A stretch of DNA of 16,388 nucleotides, taken from CAZPUS01 sp964589825 (GTDB lineage Bacteria > Fibrobacterota > Chitinivibrionia > Chitinivibrionales > WJKA01). Position numbers and translations under genes: made by a program. The DNA lies in assembly GCA_964589825.1 (NCBI GenBank), contig CAZPUS010000052.1, positions 1 through 16,388 on the forward strand, in the 5' to 3' direction. Every line of letters starts with the position of its first letter. The first letter of the stretch is position 1. Below are positions 8,101-15,576 of the stretch, piece by piece. The notes under the pieces are model-generated. The model made no database searches. It was not told where the DNA came from and worked only from the letters and a program-made list of their open reading frames with translations.

Positions 8101-8311
8101 TGTGCAGATGCCCGAAGTGGACGGAAACGAGGCGACCCGGACGATCCGGACATCCGATTCACCGGAGTGTGCACAGATCCCGATTGTCGGACTCACTGCC
8201 GGTGCAATGAAAAACGAACGCACGGCAAGCCTCGATGCGGGTATGAACGATTTTTTGACCAAGCCAATTGAGCCGGCACAACTGGAACGGGTAATAAAAG
8301 AATATGTATGA
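5105..8311 (+). CDS. Soluble hybrid sensor histidine kinase, four PAS regions and two receivers
   Basis: The 1068-residue product starts at ATG 5105 behind a GGAG motif. Four PAS/PAC regions occupy about 51-170, 178-290, 292-410 and 418-540; three of them end in DIT/EIT-x-KK linkers (DITEKK, EITEKK, DITNKK). The kinase core has the H-box SHEIRTPMN with phospho-acceptor His567, the N-box with Asn680/Asn684 (LANLLGNAVKFT), DTGIG at 716-720 and GGTGLGL at 745-751. Receiver 1 has Asp807/Asp808, phospho-acceptor Asp851 and Lys906. Receiver 2 has Glu953/Asp954, Asp999 and Lys1053. No transmembrane helix or signal peptide is visible, so it should sense a cytoplasmic cue such as redox state or a small ligand. 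No Hpt or DNA-binding domain follows, so phosphate must pass to a partner encoded elsewhere. It stands alone between the RND remnant and the arsS unit, and no link to either can be shown. Confidence 0.95.
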   Translation: MHNGLTSDDTVCDRRLSDILQKRLTAEEREYVSGVLHAHQQTTHELRKNEERFRTLVEHANDIVYSLSPEGVFTYVSPNWPVILGHDPEEAIGSSFEAFVHPEDIDICRNFLKKVIRTGSAQRNVEYRVRHKDGTWRWHTSNASALKNEKGEVFSYIGIARDITEKKQLEEQLKKRELSLRTFFDTMDDISIVADTSMRIIHANHSAYVKLGYTEDSLCGRKIDTLFSHDGAQKPGQTLSRALEGSPQKMSWPFVTQQGARIPTDSKAWRGEWNGKKALFILAKDQSVQEEALEKFNKIFYNNPAPMTVSVMPEMRFTEVNNSFLQTFGYSLEEVIGKTAFELGISAHSEEANAKIIRDLEQHGSIHNVEVVFKTNSGKLIDGLFSGEIVENRGAHLFISVMLEITEKKKTEAQLRVEKERFELAVQGSHDGIWDWDLTTNDLFLSPRWKEQIGYEDHELESTFDSFKNSLHPDDVGRVMTYVDRYLNGSVQRYDIEFRMRHKDGSYRWIRARGEALRDSGGKPYRMAGSHTDITNKKKAEQELIEAKQEAEAADRAKSQFLANMSHEIRTPMNGVIGFTDLLEKTDLTPVQRQYVETVNTSARSLLDIINDILDFSKIEAGKMELDPIKTDIIDLVEKSIDIVKYQAARKGLEVLLDIDVNMPRFASVDPVRLRQILANLLGNAVKFTSQGEVALTVEFIRHEDGEATFTFSIRDTGIGVTPQQKEKLFKAFSQADGSMTRTFGGTGLGLVISDMLAQKMGGKIHLESEPDKGSTFYFSIRTAFEYGEKQLNQPPAAPVQRALIIDDNEHNRIILEKTMSAWHIQCQSCYSGSQALRILEIESFDLIIVDYHMPDMDGLETIRRIRESLSLSAEKQPVILLHSSSDDAAIHKKCRELGVLHALTKPVKPEELFDIVGNIGRSDNNESSSATPVDDTRPAPAHSRAIHVLIAEDNRLNMMLARTLILQMLPKAKITEAQNGREAIDSACSLLPDIIFMDVQMPEVDGNEATRTIRTSDSPECAQIPIVGLTAGAMKNERTASLDAGMNDFLTKPIEPAQLERVIKEYV

Positions 8312-8504
8312 CCGCTGCATCACTGCGTGCACGTCATTGCTTCGGATGCGGGATTAAGTCGGTTGCATCTACGGCCTTTACGTAACGGGCAATTTTTAAT
8401 GTATCACAAACGTAATGATGTTTTCAGATCCGAATACCACCACGTTATTCAGAGATGGTTTTATATGCCCGTTTTTCACACTAATCCCATAAAGGAGTCG
8501 ACGT

Positions 8505-8840
8505 ATGGCACAGCAATACTATGAACCAAAGGATCTGGCTGATTTTGAAAACATCACCGAATACGCCCAGCCCGAAGGAGACGCTTTTTTCTCCTATTAC
8601 ACGAAGGCCACGAGTGCAGGTCATCTCAGTGAACGGGAGAAATCCCTGATCGCCCTGACCGTCGCCACCGTTCGCCATTGCCCTTACTGCATCGATGCAT
8701 ACACGAACAAATGCCTTTCGCTTGGTGTGACAAACGACGAAATGATGGAAGCGATCCATGTCGGGGCGGCAATGAGTGCCGGTGATATACTGGCCCATTC
8801 TACACAAATGAGAAAAATCGTAAAGAAAAAGGAGATGTAA
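8505..8840 (+). CDS. AhpD-like (carboxymuconolactone decarboxylase family) protein linked to arsS
   Basis: The 111-residue protein starts at ATG 8505 with AAGGAG eight bases upstream. It is a single AhpD/CMD-type helical domain with the redox pair CPYC at residues 64-67 inside RHCPYCIDAY, followed by the conserved helix MMEAIHVGAAMSAGD. Such proteins carry out thiol-based peroxide or disulfide chemistry. This subtype is the 'peroxidase-like' partner annotated beside ArsS-type radical SAM proteins; some relatives have selenocysteine at the first position of the CxxC, but here both are Cys codons. Its stop (8838-8840) is three bases from the ATG of the radical SAM gene, and that gene's ribosome binding site lies inside its last codons, so the two are surely co-transcribed and probably translationally coupled. 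The substrate is not established. Confidence 0.9.
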   Translation: MAQQYYEPKDLADFENITEYAQPEGDAFFSYYTKATSAGHLSEREKSLIALTVATVRHCPYCIDAYTNKCLSLGVTNDEMMEAIHVGAAMSAGDILAHSTQMRKIVKKKEM

Positions 8841-8843
8841 GGC

Positions 8844-9845
8844 ATGGATTCTGAATCACAGCGATACATGCTCGACCACGATTTACCGATTGAGCACTTT
8901 GACAAGAGACTGTCACGCTATGGCCTTGCCCCACTTCGAGCCACAGGGGTCGAGATCCTGCAGCTCAACATCACACGCCGCTGCAATATGAATTGCAAAC
9001 ACTGCCATGTTAACGCCGGTGCGCACGAAACCAGTGAAATGTCTGCTGCGGTTCTCGATAAATGCCTCGAAGTGGCTGCACACGATCATATCACCACTGT
9101 CGACATCACCGGCGGATGCCCTGAAATGCATCCGTCCCTGGAATGGCTTTTACGCGAACTCGCCAAACTCGGCAAACGACTGATCGTACGCAGCAATCTC
9201 GTGGTACTCAACGAACCCCGCTACCGCCATTTCATTGATGTGTACGCACAGTGCAGTGTTGAGGTTGCAGGTTCCCTGCCCGATTACAAAAAATCACGTA
9301 CCGATGCCCAGCGCGGCGCAGGTACATTTGACAAAGCCATAACCGCACTGAAAGCACTCAATAAAAAGGGGTATGGTAGTGAAGATACCGGACTTACCCT
9401 TGATCTGGTACACAACCCCGCCGGAGCCTGGCTGCCCGGCAATCAGGCAGCCCTGGAGCAGGAATACAAAACCGCCCTGTCACAAGAACACGGTATCCGG
9501 TTCAACAGCCTGTTTTGTCTGACCAACTGTCCGGCCGGACGATATCTCGATTACCTCGTAAAAAGCGATAATCTTAACGACTACATGCAGACACTTGCCA
9601 GAGCGTATAATCCCGCCGCCGCGCAAAATGTAATGTGCCGCACCACCTTGTCGGTAGGACCGGACGGTACTCTCTATGACTGTGATTTCAATCAGATGCT
9701 CGATATGGCGGTCAACCACGGTGCACCCGCACATGTTGACGAATACGATTCGGGTGCACTCGCCAATCGTACCATCTGCACTGCCAACCATTGCTACTGT
9801 TGCACTGCAGGTGCGGGTTCTTCCTGCCAGGGAGCGGTCGAGTAG
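8844..9845 (+). CDS. arsS: ArsS-type radical SAM / Cys-rich domain protein
   Basis: The 333-residue product begins at ATG 8844, behind AGGAG within the end of the previous gene. The radical SAM cluster motif CNMNCKHC (Cys47, Cys51, Cys54) follows LNITRRC. The C-terminal part is the DUF3641-like Cys-rich domain, with Cys225/Cys229, Cys265 and Cys280 (TLYDCDFNQM) and the diagnostic tail HCYCCTAGAGSSCQG close to the end. Length, order and tail match the ArsS/'radical SAM-selenocysteine' family, which is linked to arsenosugar biosynthesis after ArsM-type methylation of arsenic. The enzyme would cleave S-adenosylmethionine with a [4Fe-4S] cluster in the cytoplasm. No arsM, arsenite pump or ArsR lies beside it here. 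The stop TAG is followed at once by TAA. The function is inferred from family membership. Confidence 0.88.
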   Translation: MDSESQRYMLDHDLPIEHFDKRLSRYGLAPLRATGVEILQLNITRRCNMNCKHCHVNAGAHETSEMSAAVLDKCLEVAAHDHITTVDITGGCPEMHPSLEWLLRELAKLGKRLIVRSNLVVLNEPRYRHFIDVYAQCSVEVAGSLPDYKKSRTDAQRGAGTFDKAITALKALNKKGYGSEDTGLTLDLVHNPAGAWLPGNQAALEQEYKTALSQEHGIRFNSLFCLTNCPAGRYLDYLVKSDNLNDYMQTLARAYNPAAAQNVMCRTTLSVGPDGTLYDCDFNQMLDMAVNHGAPAHVDEYDSGALANRTICTANHCYCCTAGAGSSCQGAVE

Positions 9846-9848
9846 TAA

Positions 9849-10630
9849 AGAGGTTGACATTTAACATCAGGGAAGATCAGTTCGGATTTTTTTCCGGAAT
9901 AAACCTGGTGTTAAGCGATACTATGCTGGTCACCGCCACGTTCGATATGGGATATAAAACATACGAACTGGTTGACGAACCCATGAGCACTGGAGGTGCA
10001 GTCTATAAACTGCTCTACCCGGATTCCTTCTATATTTCCGGTGACCCGATTTTGAGTGACACGAGTGACGACACGCTTTACCGCGCCGACATTCCCGAGA
10101 TACGTACCATTTTCGATGCCACCGCAGCATTACGAATCCAGGGGTATCCCGAAGACGGCGTTATTGACCATCAATACGGGCAGTGGGGGTCTCCGGACAG
10201 TCTTATCAGCGCGTATATCGGTGTCACCGCAGTTCCGTATATAGGTGATAAAGAACCGATTATTTCACGCTACACTATTACCTGGCAGGATAATACCGAT
10301 CATTATCTGCGGCTTCTGACAATTGAGCTCGAGGATGGACAAATACCAGCCGTATCTCTTGAACCCATATATACATCCGATTACCGTCACCGAACCATGG
10401 TCGATAACGGCTACATTGAGCTGGACTATTTCTGATGGCAAAAGGTGACCATTAATAAAAACAAGGACGGGAGCTGGTGGATAGGTGACGATCCCGTCTG
10501 GTGGGAAAACAATCCTGATGAAGTTTTCGGTGATCAGATGTATTTTCCCGCGTTTCGGACAGAGGATCATTCCGGAGAACTGGTGATCAAAAACGATACC
10601 ACCCTCACCTATACTGCCGAAAAGCTCTGA
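9849..10630 (+). pseudogene. Interrupted gene of unknown family with one in-frame TGA
   Basis: Directly after arsS one reading frame runs from about 9849 to TGA at 10433-10435 (about 195 residues) and then continues in the same frame to TGA at 10628-10630 (64 more). The sequence on both sides of the internal TGA has the same character: alternating, aromatic-rich, beta-type protein (ELDYF before, WQKVTINK after). The frame thus looks like a single protein of about 260 residues. No credible ATG with a ribosome binding site opens it, and no signal peptide is present, so the 5' part is probably lost at the arsS junction. The internal TGA is most simply a nonsense mutation (for example from TGG), with selenocysteine a remote alternative because I see no convincing hairpin just downstream. 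I do not recognise the family. A strong terminator follows. Confidence 0.5.
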
Positions 10631-10672
10631 GTACACAGGCGTGACATTCAGGACGTTCAGGCATTTCAGGGG

Positions 10673-10708
10673 AAAAAGGCGATCCGGCTCTCCGGGTCGC
10701 CTTTTTTT
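10673..10708 (+). terminator. Rho-independent terminator
   Basis: AAAAAGGCGATCCGG (10673-10687) pairs with CCGGGTCGCCTTTTT (10692-10706), a 15-pair stem with one G-T wobble, closed by a CTCT loop and followed by a T run. The A run on the 5' side means it could also stop minus-strand transcripts. It closes the arsS unit. Just before it (about 10645-10670) TTCAGG occurs three times with a 9-base period. Confidence 0.92.
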
Positions 10709-11101
10709 ACCTTTTTCCCTTCTTATAAGTATTCAGGGCATCTCCGGATAAAAGAGGCTTTCAGCTACAGACTACAATATGTGCTATAGGAAAAGAACGC
10801 GAGGTCTGTAAAACAACATCTTTTTGCAAATAAAAATTATATTCCCCATGCCTGCATATTATGCACATTATACCGAACCGGTCGCATCCGATATCTCCGC
10901 CAAGCAGGAGTATCTTCTTTACAGAAACGTACTGACAAAACAGATTCTTCCACGACCCAAAATGAACAGTGTGGCACTCAAAACCGTGCTGTACACCCGT
11001 TCAGAAGGTTTGCAGGTACTTAACCGCACTATCGGTCGCCCATAACACTATCGTTAGTAAGGCCTTTGGTGGTTCCCATCTTTATTGTGAAAGGATTTTG
11101 C
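10709..11101 (+). other. 393-bp gap with one doubtful short frame
   Basis: Between the terminator and the next radical SAM gene there is one plus-strand frame, ATG 10848 to TAA 11043-11045, encoding 65 residues. It has no ribosome binding site and no domain I know. Its composition is not obviously random (Lys/Leu/Tyr mix ending in a basic tail), so it may be a gene remnant. No clear promoter hexamers stand out. Confidence 0.35.
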
Positions 11102-12517
11102 ATGCGCAAACCCCGTCTTTATCTGATCAACCCGTACAACCCTTTGGTAAGCGTTGTAAACAGCAAGCTCAACAGGTGGAACGAATATACGGTCTGGAAA
11201 CCGCTCGGACTGCTGGTGATAGCGGGTATGACGCCCGATGAATGGGAAATAAAAATATTCGACGAAAACGTGGAGCGATCCGATTTCGAATCCCTGCCCG
11301 TCCCCGACCTTGTCGGGATTACCGCCTTTTCCTCCCAGGCTGACAGAGCATATACTCTCGCAAGTCGCTTCAGGGAAAAAGGGAGCAGTGTGGTAATGGG
11401 CGGTATTCATGCATCGATGTGTTCCGAAGAGGCCGGTACATATGCCGACGCCGTCGTAATCGGAGAAGCCGAAAGCGTATGGCATACTGTGCTTGACGAT
11501 GGAAAAAAAGGCGCTCTTGCCCCGATATACCACGGTGAACGTCTGAACATGAAATCAATACCCGCGGCACGCCACGACCTGCTGCCCTCCGGATACCGTT
11601 TCGGTGCCATTCAAACTACTCGTGGATGCCCTCTGGCATGCAATTTCTGCAGTGTTTCCGCATTCAACGGCAGGCATTATCGGCATCGACCGGTTGCAAA
11701 CATTGTAGATGAATTCCGGATGATTCGGGAAAAACTGGTCCTGATAGTTGACGATAATTTTATCGGGACACGCAAGGATCACCTCGAACACACCAAAAAG
11801 CTTCTACAGGCGATTATCGATTCAGGAGTAAAGAAAAAATGGATCGCACAGGTAACCATAAATTTCGGCGACGACAACGAGCTCCTGAGGCTTGCCTCCA
11901 AGGCCGGCTGCGTGGGCGTATTTATCGGTTTTGAATCGACCACCGAAGAAGGACTCAAGGAAATCCATAAGCGCTTCAATATACGCAAAAACAAAGAGAT
12001 GAAAGATTCAATCCGCACCATACATCGACACGGCATCGCCGTTGTCGGCTCTTTTATTATGGGCCTTGACATCGATAACAAAGACATCGGCAGGAAAATC
12101 GCCTCAAAGGCACACGATATCGGCATCGACGCACTCAATATAATGTTTCTCACCCCCCTTCCCGGTACGGAACTCTGGAAAGAAATGGTGTCACATGACC
12201 GGATCATACTCAACTCGTTTCCACACGACTGGCGCTTCTACACTCTGACCTTTCCGGTAGCCCGTTATAATCATCTTACCTGGCGTGCCATGTGCGCGGA
12301 AAAAGAACGCTGTTACCGCTCGTTCTATTCGTTCAAGGGGATTCTCAAAAGGGTGTACGAGAGCCTGCTACAAAGACGTAACTTCATTGTCACCCTGCTC
12401 AGCAACCTGTGGTATCGTAACAACACACTTCGTGTGGACAAAAAAGCATATAAAGAATTCGACCTTACCCCGGGCGATACAACCTGGCAGGAATATAAAA
12501 AAAGCGAAGCGCGCTGA
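11102..12517 (+). CDS. B12-binding-domain radical SAM protein, substrate unknown
   Basis: I choose ATG 11102 (471 residues) because GAAAGGA lies just upstream and MRKPRLYLINPYNP is the normal beginning of this class; the open frame extends 12 codons further back without support. Residues 1-135 form a cobalamin-binding-type Rossmann domain (ITAFSSQADRAYTLA, VVMGGIHASM, DAVVIGEAE), lacking an obvious DxHxxG base-off motif. The radical SAM motif CPLACNFC holds Cys176, Cys180 and Cys183. The core continues to about 360 (GFESTTEEGL, GSFIMGLDID, MFLTPLPGTE). A basic, tyrosine-rich C-terminal extension (360-471) resembles that of BchE/HpnP-like methylases and cyclases. Reactions in this family include methylation of unactivated carbons and ring formation; the substrate cannot be told from sequence. 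It faces the sulfur-reductase gene convergently and appears to be a single-gene unit. Confidence 0.88.
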   Translation: MRKPRLYLINPYNPLVSVVNSKLNRWNEYTVWKPLGLLVIAGMTPDEWEIKIFDENVERSDFESLPVPDLVGITAFSSQADRAYTLASRFREKGSSVVMGGIHASMCSEEAGTYADAVVIGEAESVWHTVLDDGKKGALAPIYHGERLNMKSIPAARHDLLPSGYRFGAIQTTRGCPLACNFCSVSAFNGRHYRHRPVANIVDEFRMIREKLVLIVDDNFIGTRKDHLEHTKKLLQAIIDSGVKKKWIAQVTINFGDDNELLRLASKAGCVGVFIGFESTTEEGLKEIHKRFNIRKNKEMKDSIRTIHRHGIAVVGSFIMGLDIDNKDIGRKIASKAHDIGIDALNIMFLTPLPGTELWKEMVSHDRIILNSFPHDWRFYTLTFPVARYNHLTWRAMCAEKERCYRSFYSFKGILKRVYESLLQRRNFIVTLLSNLWYRNNTLRVDKKAYKEFDLTPGDTTWQEYKKSEAR

Positions 12518-12734
12518 TAGGGGCACACATAGTTTCGCTACGGTAGTTACCGAATCAACTCCTTACCGCACAAAGCAGCAACCCGGGGACGAAACGCCTG
12601 CCACCTTCTTTAGCATGCCAAAATAGTGGCTGATGTTGAATATCTCGAATATCAACAACGAAGCGGTAACAATTCCACCACCGGAGAACTCGCGATAGAA
12701 TTTACGTATTAAGAACCGGTACAACTATCGCAAT

Positions 12735-15203
12735 TTATATAAACAGATTATAATTCGCATTGTCCGCTTCGTTGAGGTAATACGAGACACCTCCGAACTC
12801 TATCCCGTCGATAAGCTCTTGTTTTTTGATCCCCATGATATCCATCGACATCGAACAGGCAACAAAGCGGATATTGTTTTGCGCAGCCTGCTCCATGAGC
12901 TCATCGAGCGTATAGACGTTCTTTTTTTTCATCACGTGATTCATCATCCTGGTTCCCATGCCGCCCATATTCATCTTTGACAGCACGGTCTTGCGGGGAC
13001 CGCGCGGCATCATGGAACCGAACATCTTCTCGAGAAAGGACTTGTTGAGCCCCTTTATCTGCCCGGAATCCTTTCGCAGCAGATTGAGTCCCCAGAAGGT
13101 GAAAAAGAGCGTCACTTCGGAGCCCATCGACGCAGCCCCGTTGGCGATAATGAACGCCGCCATCATTTTATCCATATCATTGGAAAAAATGACCATGGTT
13201 TTCTTTTTGGATCGGTCTTCGCCCGCTCCATCCCCACTCGAGGCGGGACACGCCTCCCCGGACGCACCTTTCTGAATGACCGCCTTGTAGACACCGTCCT
13301 CGGTGGTGAGCGATACGAGCCTGTTCCCGGTTCGGCTGCACCATGCAGGCACATCCATGGCAAACCCCTGATCCGTGGCGTGAATCTCCAGTTGCGCTCC
13401 GTCCGCCAGCTCCTGCATCCCCTTTTTGAGCTGCATCACCGGCCCCGGACACTGCAGCCCGGTTGCATCGATCGTTTTTTGGGGACTGATCGTCTCATCA
13501 CCCGACGGTGCCGAACACGACGCAGCACTGCTGGGTGACAGATAGGCGCTGTCCATACTCGATGAGACAAATGCACTGTAGGTTTTATACCCTCCGGTGA
13601 GATTGCGTGCGGCAAAGCCCTTCTGCAGAAGAATCCGCGTTGCCTGATAACCCCGTAATCCTACCTGACAGTAGACGAAAATCTCCTTGTTTTTGTCCAG
13701 CTCTCCCAGACGGGAACGGAGCTCGTCGATGGGTATGCAGACCGCCCCGGGGATCGCCCCCTGTTCGTACTCCTCACGGGTACGCACGTCAAGAATCGTA
13801 CCTGTATACGCGTTCGGGTCGAGCACTTCTTCGGCATATGCGACCGGCATGCGCCCGTCCAGGATGTTCTGGGCCACGAACCCGGCCATATTGACCGGAT
13901 CCTTGGCATTGCCGTGCGGCGGCGCATAGGCGAGTTCCAGCTCACTAAGATCGTCTACCGTAAGCCGGTGACGCACCGCAGTGGCAAGCACATCGATACG
14001 TTTGTCGATACCGTCTTTACCCACGACCTGCGCCCCGAGTACCCGCCGGTTTTCCGGAGAAAACAGCATCTTTATTGAGAGCGGATACGCCCCGGGATAA
14101 TAGCTCGCATGACTTGCGGCATGCACATACGCCTTCATGGTCCGCACGTCGCACGTTTTTGCGTTCTTTTCGCTTATGCCGGTGGTAGCAATCGAGAGAT
14201 CGAACACTTTACAGATGGACGTACCCTGAGTGTGTGTATAGCTGGAATCGAGGCCCGAGATGTTGTCGGCCACGATTCTCCCCTGCCGGTTGGCAGGCCC
14301 GGCCAGTGGCACATGCACTTTTTTCCCGGAGACAAAATCGGTCACTTCGATTGCATCACCCACCGCATAGATATGTTCCCTGCTGGTGCGCATATGATCA
14401 TCGACCACAATCGCTCCACGCCGGCTGAGTTCGACACCCGAATCTTTAAGAAAGGCCGTGTCCGGCTTTACCCCTATCGCGAGAACAATAAGATCGGCCT
14501 GCAACGCTGTCCCGTCTTTGAGCTGTACCGATATGCTCTCCCCGGTATGTGCGAACGACGAAACCGCATTGCCCACATGAAGCCTAATGCCGTTTATCAT
14601 CATGTCCCGCATCACGATATTCGCCATCTCTTTGTCCGCGGGAAGAAATATCTGATCCGCCGCTTCAACGAGTGAGACGTCAAGTCCGCGATGACGCAGG
14701 TTCTCGGCCATCTCGAGACCGATAAATCCGCCTCCCACCACCACGGCTCGGGATGCCGCGTTCGAATCCACGGCTGCGCGAATCCGGTCCATATCATCGA
14801 GGGTACGAAGGGTCATGATACGTGAAGAATCTATCCCCTCGATAGGCGGACGCATCGGGGTACTTCCCGGTGAAAGCACCAGTTCGTCATACGATTCACT
14901 CTGCTGCGCACCATTGTGCTGCACAGTGATGATTTTCTGATCAGGAGAAACTGCCGTTACCTCGTGGCCGAGTCTGACATCGACATTATACCGGGCGTTG
15001 AATGACTCCGGGGTCTGGATGATAAGCTTGTCACGCTCCTTTATGGTATCGCCGATATGGTACGGAAGGCCGCAGTTGGCAAAGGAGATGTAGTTGCCGC
15101 GTTCAAAGATTGTAATGTGCGCATCTTCATCAAGACGCCGCATGCGCGCGGCAAAACTCGCACCACCTGCCACGCCCCCGACCACACAGATTTTTTTGCT
15201 CAT
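12735..15203 (-). CDS. CoA-disulfide-reductase-type flavoprotein fused to rhodanese, TusA and DsrE-like domains
   Basis: The 822-residue product starts at ATG 15203 with AAAGG about ten bases upstream. Residues 1-460 form an FAD- and NAD(P)H-dependent disulfide reductase of the CoA-disulfide reductase/NADH oxidase/polysulfide reductase class. Visible features are the FAD site VVGGVAGGASFAAR, the single active-site Cys44 in FANCGLPY, the second nucleotide site VVVGGGFIGLE (154-164), YAVGDAIEV (279-287) and the dimerisation domain to YAPPHGNAKDPVNMA. A rhodanese domain (465-548) carries Cys512 in YCQVGLRG. A TusA domain (577-645) carries Cys585 in GLQCPGPV. A DsrE-like domain (669-822) has Cys783 in VACSMSMDIMG. 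This makes a potential cytoplasmic relay: reduction of a per- or polysulfide by the flavoprotein, with sulfane sulfur handed over Cys512, Cys585 and Cys783. Serine/glycine-rich linkers separate the parts. The substrate is inferred, not shown. Confidence 0.93.
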   Translation of the reverse strand: MSKKICVVGGVAGGASFAARMRRLDEDAHITIFERGNYISFANCGLPYHIGDTIKERDKLIIQTPESFNARYNVDVRLGHEVTAVSPDQKIITVQHNGAQQSESYDELVLSPGSTPMRPPIEGIDSSRIMTLRTLDDMDRIRAAVDSNAASRAVVVGGGFIGLEMAENLRHRGLDVSLVEAADQIFLPADKEMANIVMRDMMINGIRLHVGNAVSSFAHTGESISVQLKDGTALQADLIVLAIGVKPDTAFLKDSGVELSRRGAIVVDDHMRTSREHIYAVGDAIEVTDFVSGKKVHVPLAGPANRQGRIVADNISGLDSSYTHTQGTSICKVFDLSIATTGISEKNAKTCDVRTMKAYVHAASHASYYPGAYPLSIKMLFSPENRRVLGAQVVGKDGIDKRIDVLATAVRHRLTVDDLSELELAYAPPHGNAKDPVNMAGFVAQNILDGRMPVAYAEEVLDPNAYTGTILDVRTREEYEQGAIPGAVCIPIDELRSRLGELDKNKEIFVYCQVGLRGYQATRILLQKGFAARNLTGGYKTYSAFVSSSMDSAYLSPSSAASCSAPSGDETISPQKTIDATGLQCPGPVMQLKKGMQELADGAQLEIHATDQGFAMDVPAWCSRTGNRLVSLTTEDGVYKAVIQKGASGEACPASSGDGAGEDRSKKKTMVIFSNDMDKMMAAFIIANGAASMGSEVTLFFTFWGLNLLRKDSGQIKGLNKSFLEKMFGSMMPRGPRKTVLSKMNMGGMGTRMMNHVMKKKNVYTLDELMEQAAQNNIRFVACSMSMDIMGIKKQELIDGIEFGGVSYYLNEADNANYNLFI

Positions 15204-15576
15204 AGTGCATTACCTTTGCTGTTGTATGTCCACAGTTTATTATTCATCACTTTTGTGAAAAATACGTGTTTTGCAAAATAAAAATTGTAGTATCGACTTA
15301 CTATTGTCCGGGGGAAGTCTCGCTTGTTTCGACAATGTACAGGCCTTACGGATCTTTTGGTACCGGTATCGACCTGTTATTGTAAACAACATTTAAGTAT
15401 ATTTACTATATATTCACCGTCACGTCTGAGACCTGAAGAATTAAAAACCAATAATGAGAATCGTGAGACGTATCCATACAGAGATAGAAATCCGGAAAAA
15501 ATGTGTAGCAGAACGAACACGCAATAGAAATGATGCGTAATTTAACATACTCAGAACCTGACAGAGGGTATTGCAC
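15204..15576. other. 373-bp divergent intergenic region
   Basis: This region separates the sulfur-reductase gene (minus) from hicB (plus) and must hold both promoters. It is AT-rich, contains the left 24-bp direct repeat, and no gene. A possible hicB promoter is TTGTAA (15380-15385) with TACTAT (15404-15409) at 18-base spacing, which would leave a leader of over 150 bases; this is weak. Confidence 0.4.
15315..15338. repeat. Left 24-bp direct repeat flanking hicBA
   Basis: The 24 bases beginning AAGTCTCGCT and ending TTTCGACAATGT are identical to 16018-16041 in the same orientation. Partial similarity (TCCG, a further G) continues for several bases to the left of each copy, and none continues on the right. 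The core holds TTGT-TTCG-ACAA, a short stem with a TTCG loop. Confidence 0.9.

Noticed and set aside
7319..8262. Long minus-strand frames inside the histidine kinase gene
   Set aside because: They are mirror frames of a strongly coding gene with conserved domains throughout.
10433..10480. Selenocysteine insertion at the in-frame TGA
   Set aside because: Sequence just after the TGA gives no hairpin with the usual bacterial SECIS spacing and apical G residues that I can see; a nonsense mutation is simpler. Kept only as an alternative.
12626..12712. Short plus-strand frame between the radical SAM and sulfur reductase genes (GTG 12626 to TAA 12712)
   Set aside because: Only about 28 codons, no ribosome binding site; possibly a gene tail but not supportable.
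14109..14675. 188-codon plus-strand frame inside the sulfur reductase gene
   Set aside because: It is antisense to the conserved FAD/NAD-binding region and has no domain of its own.
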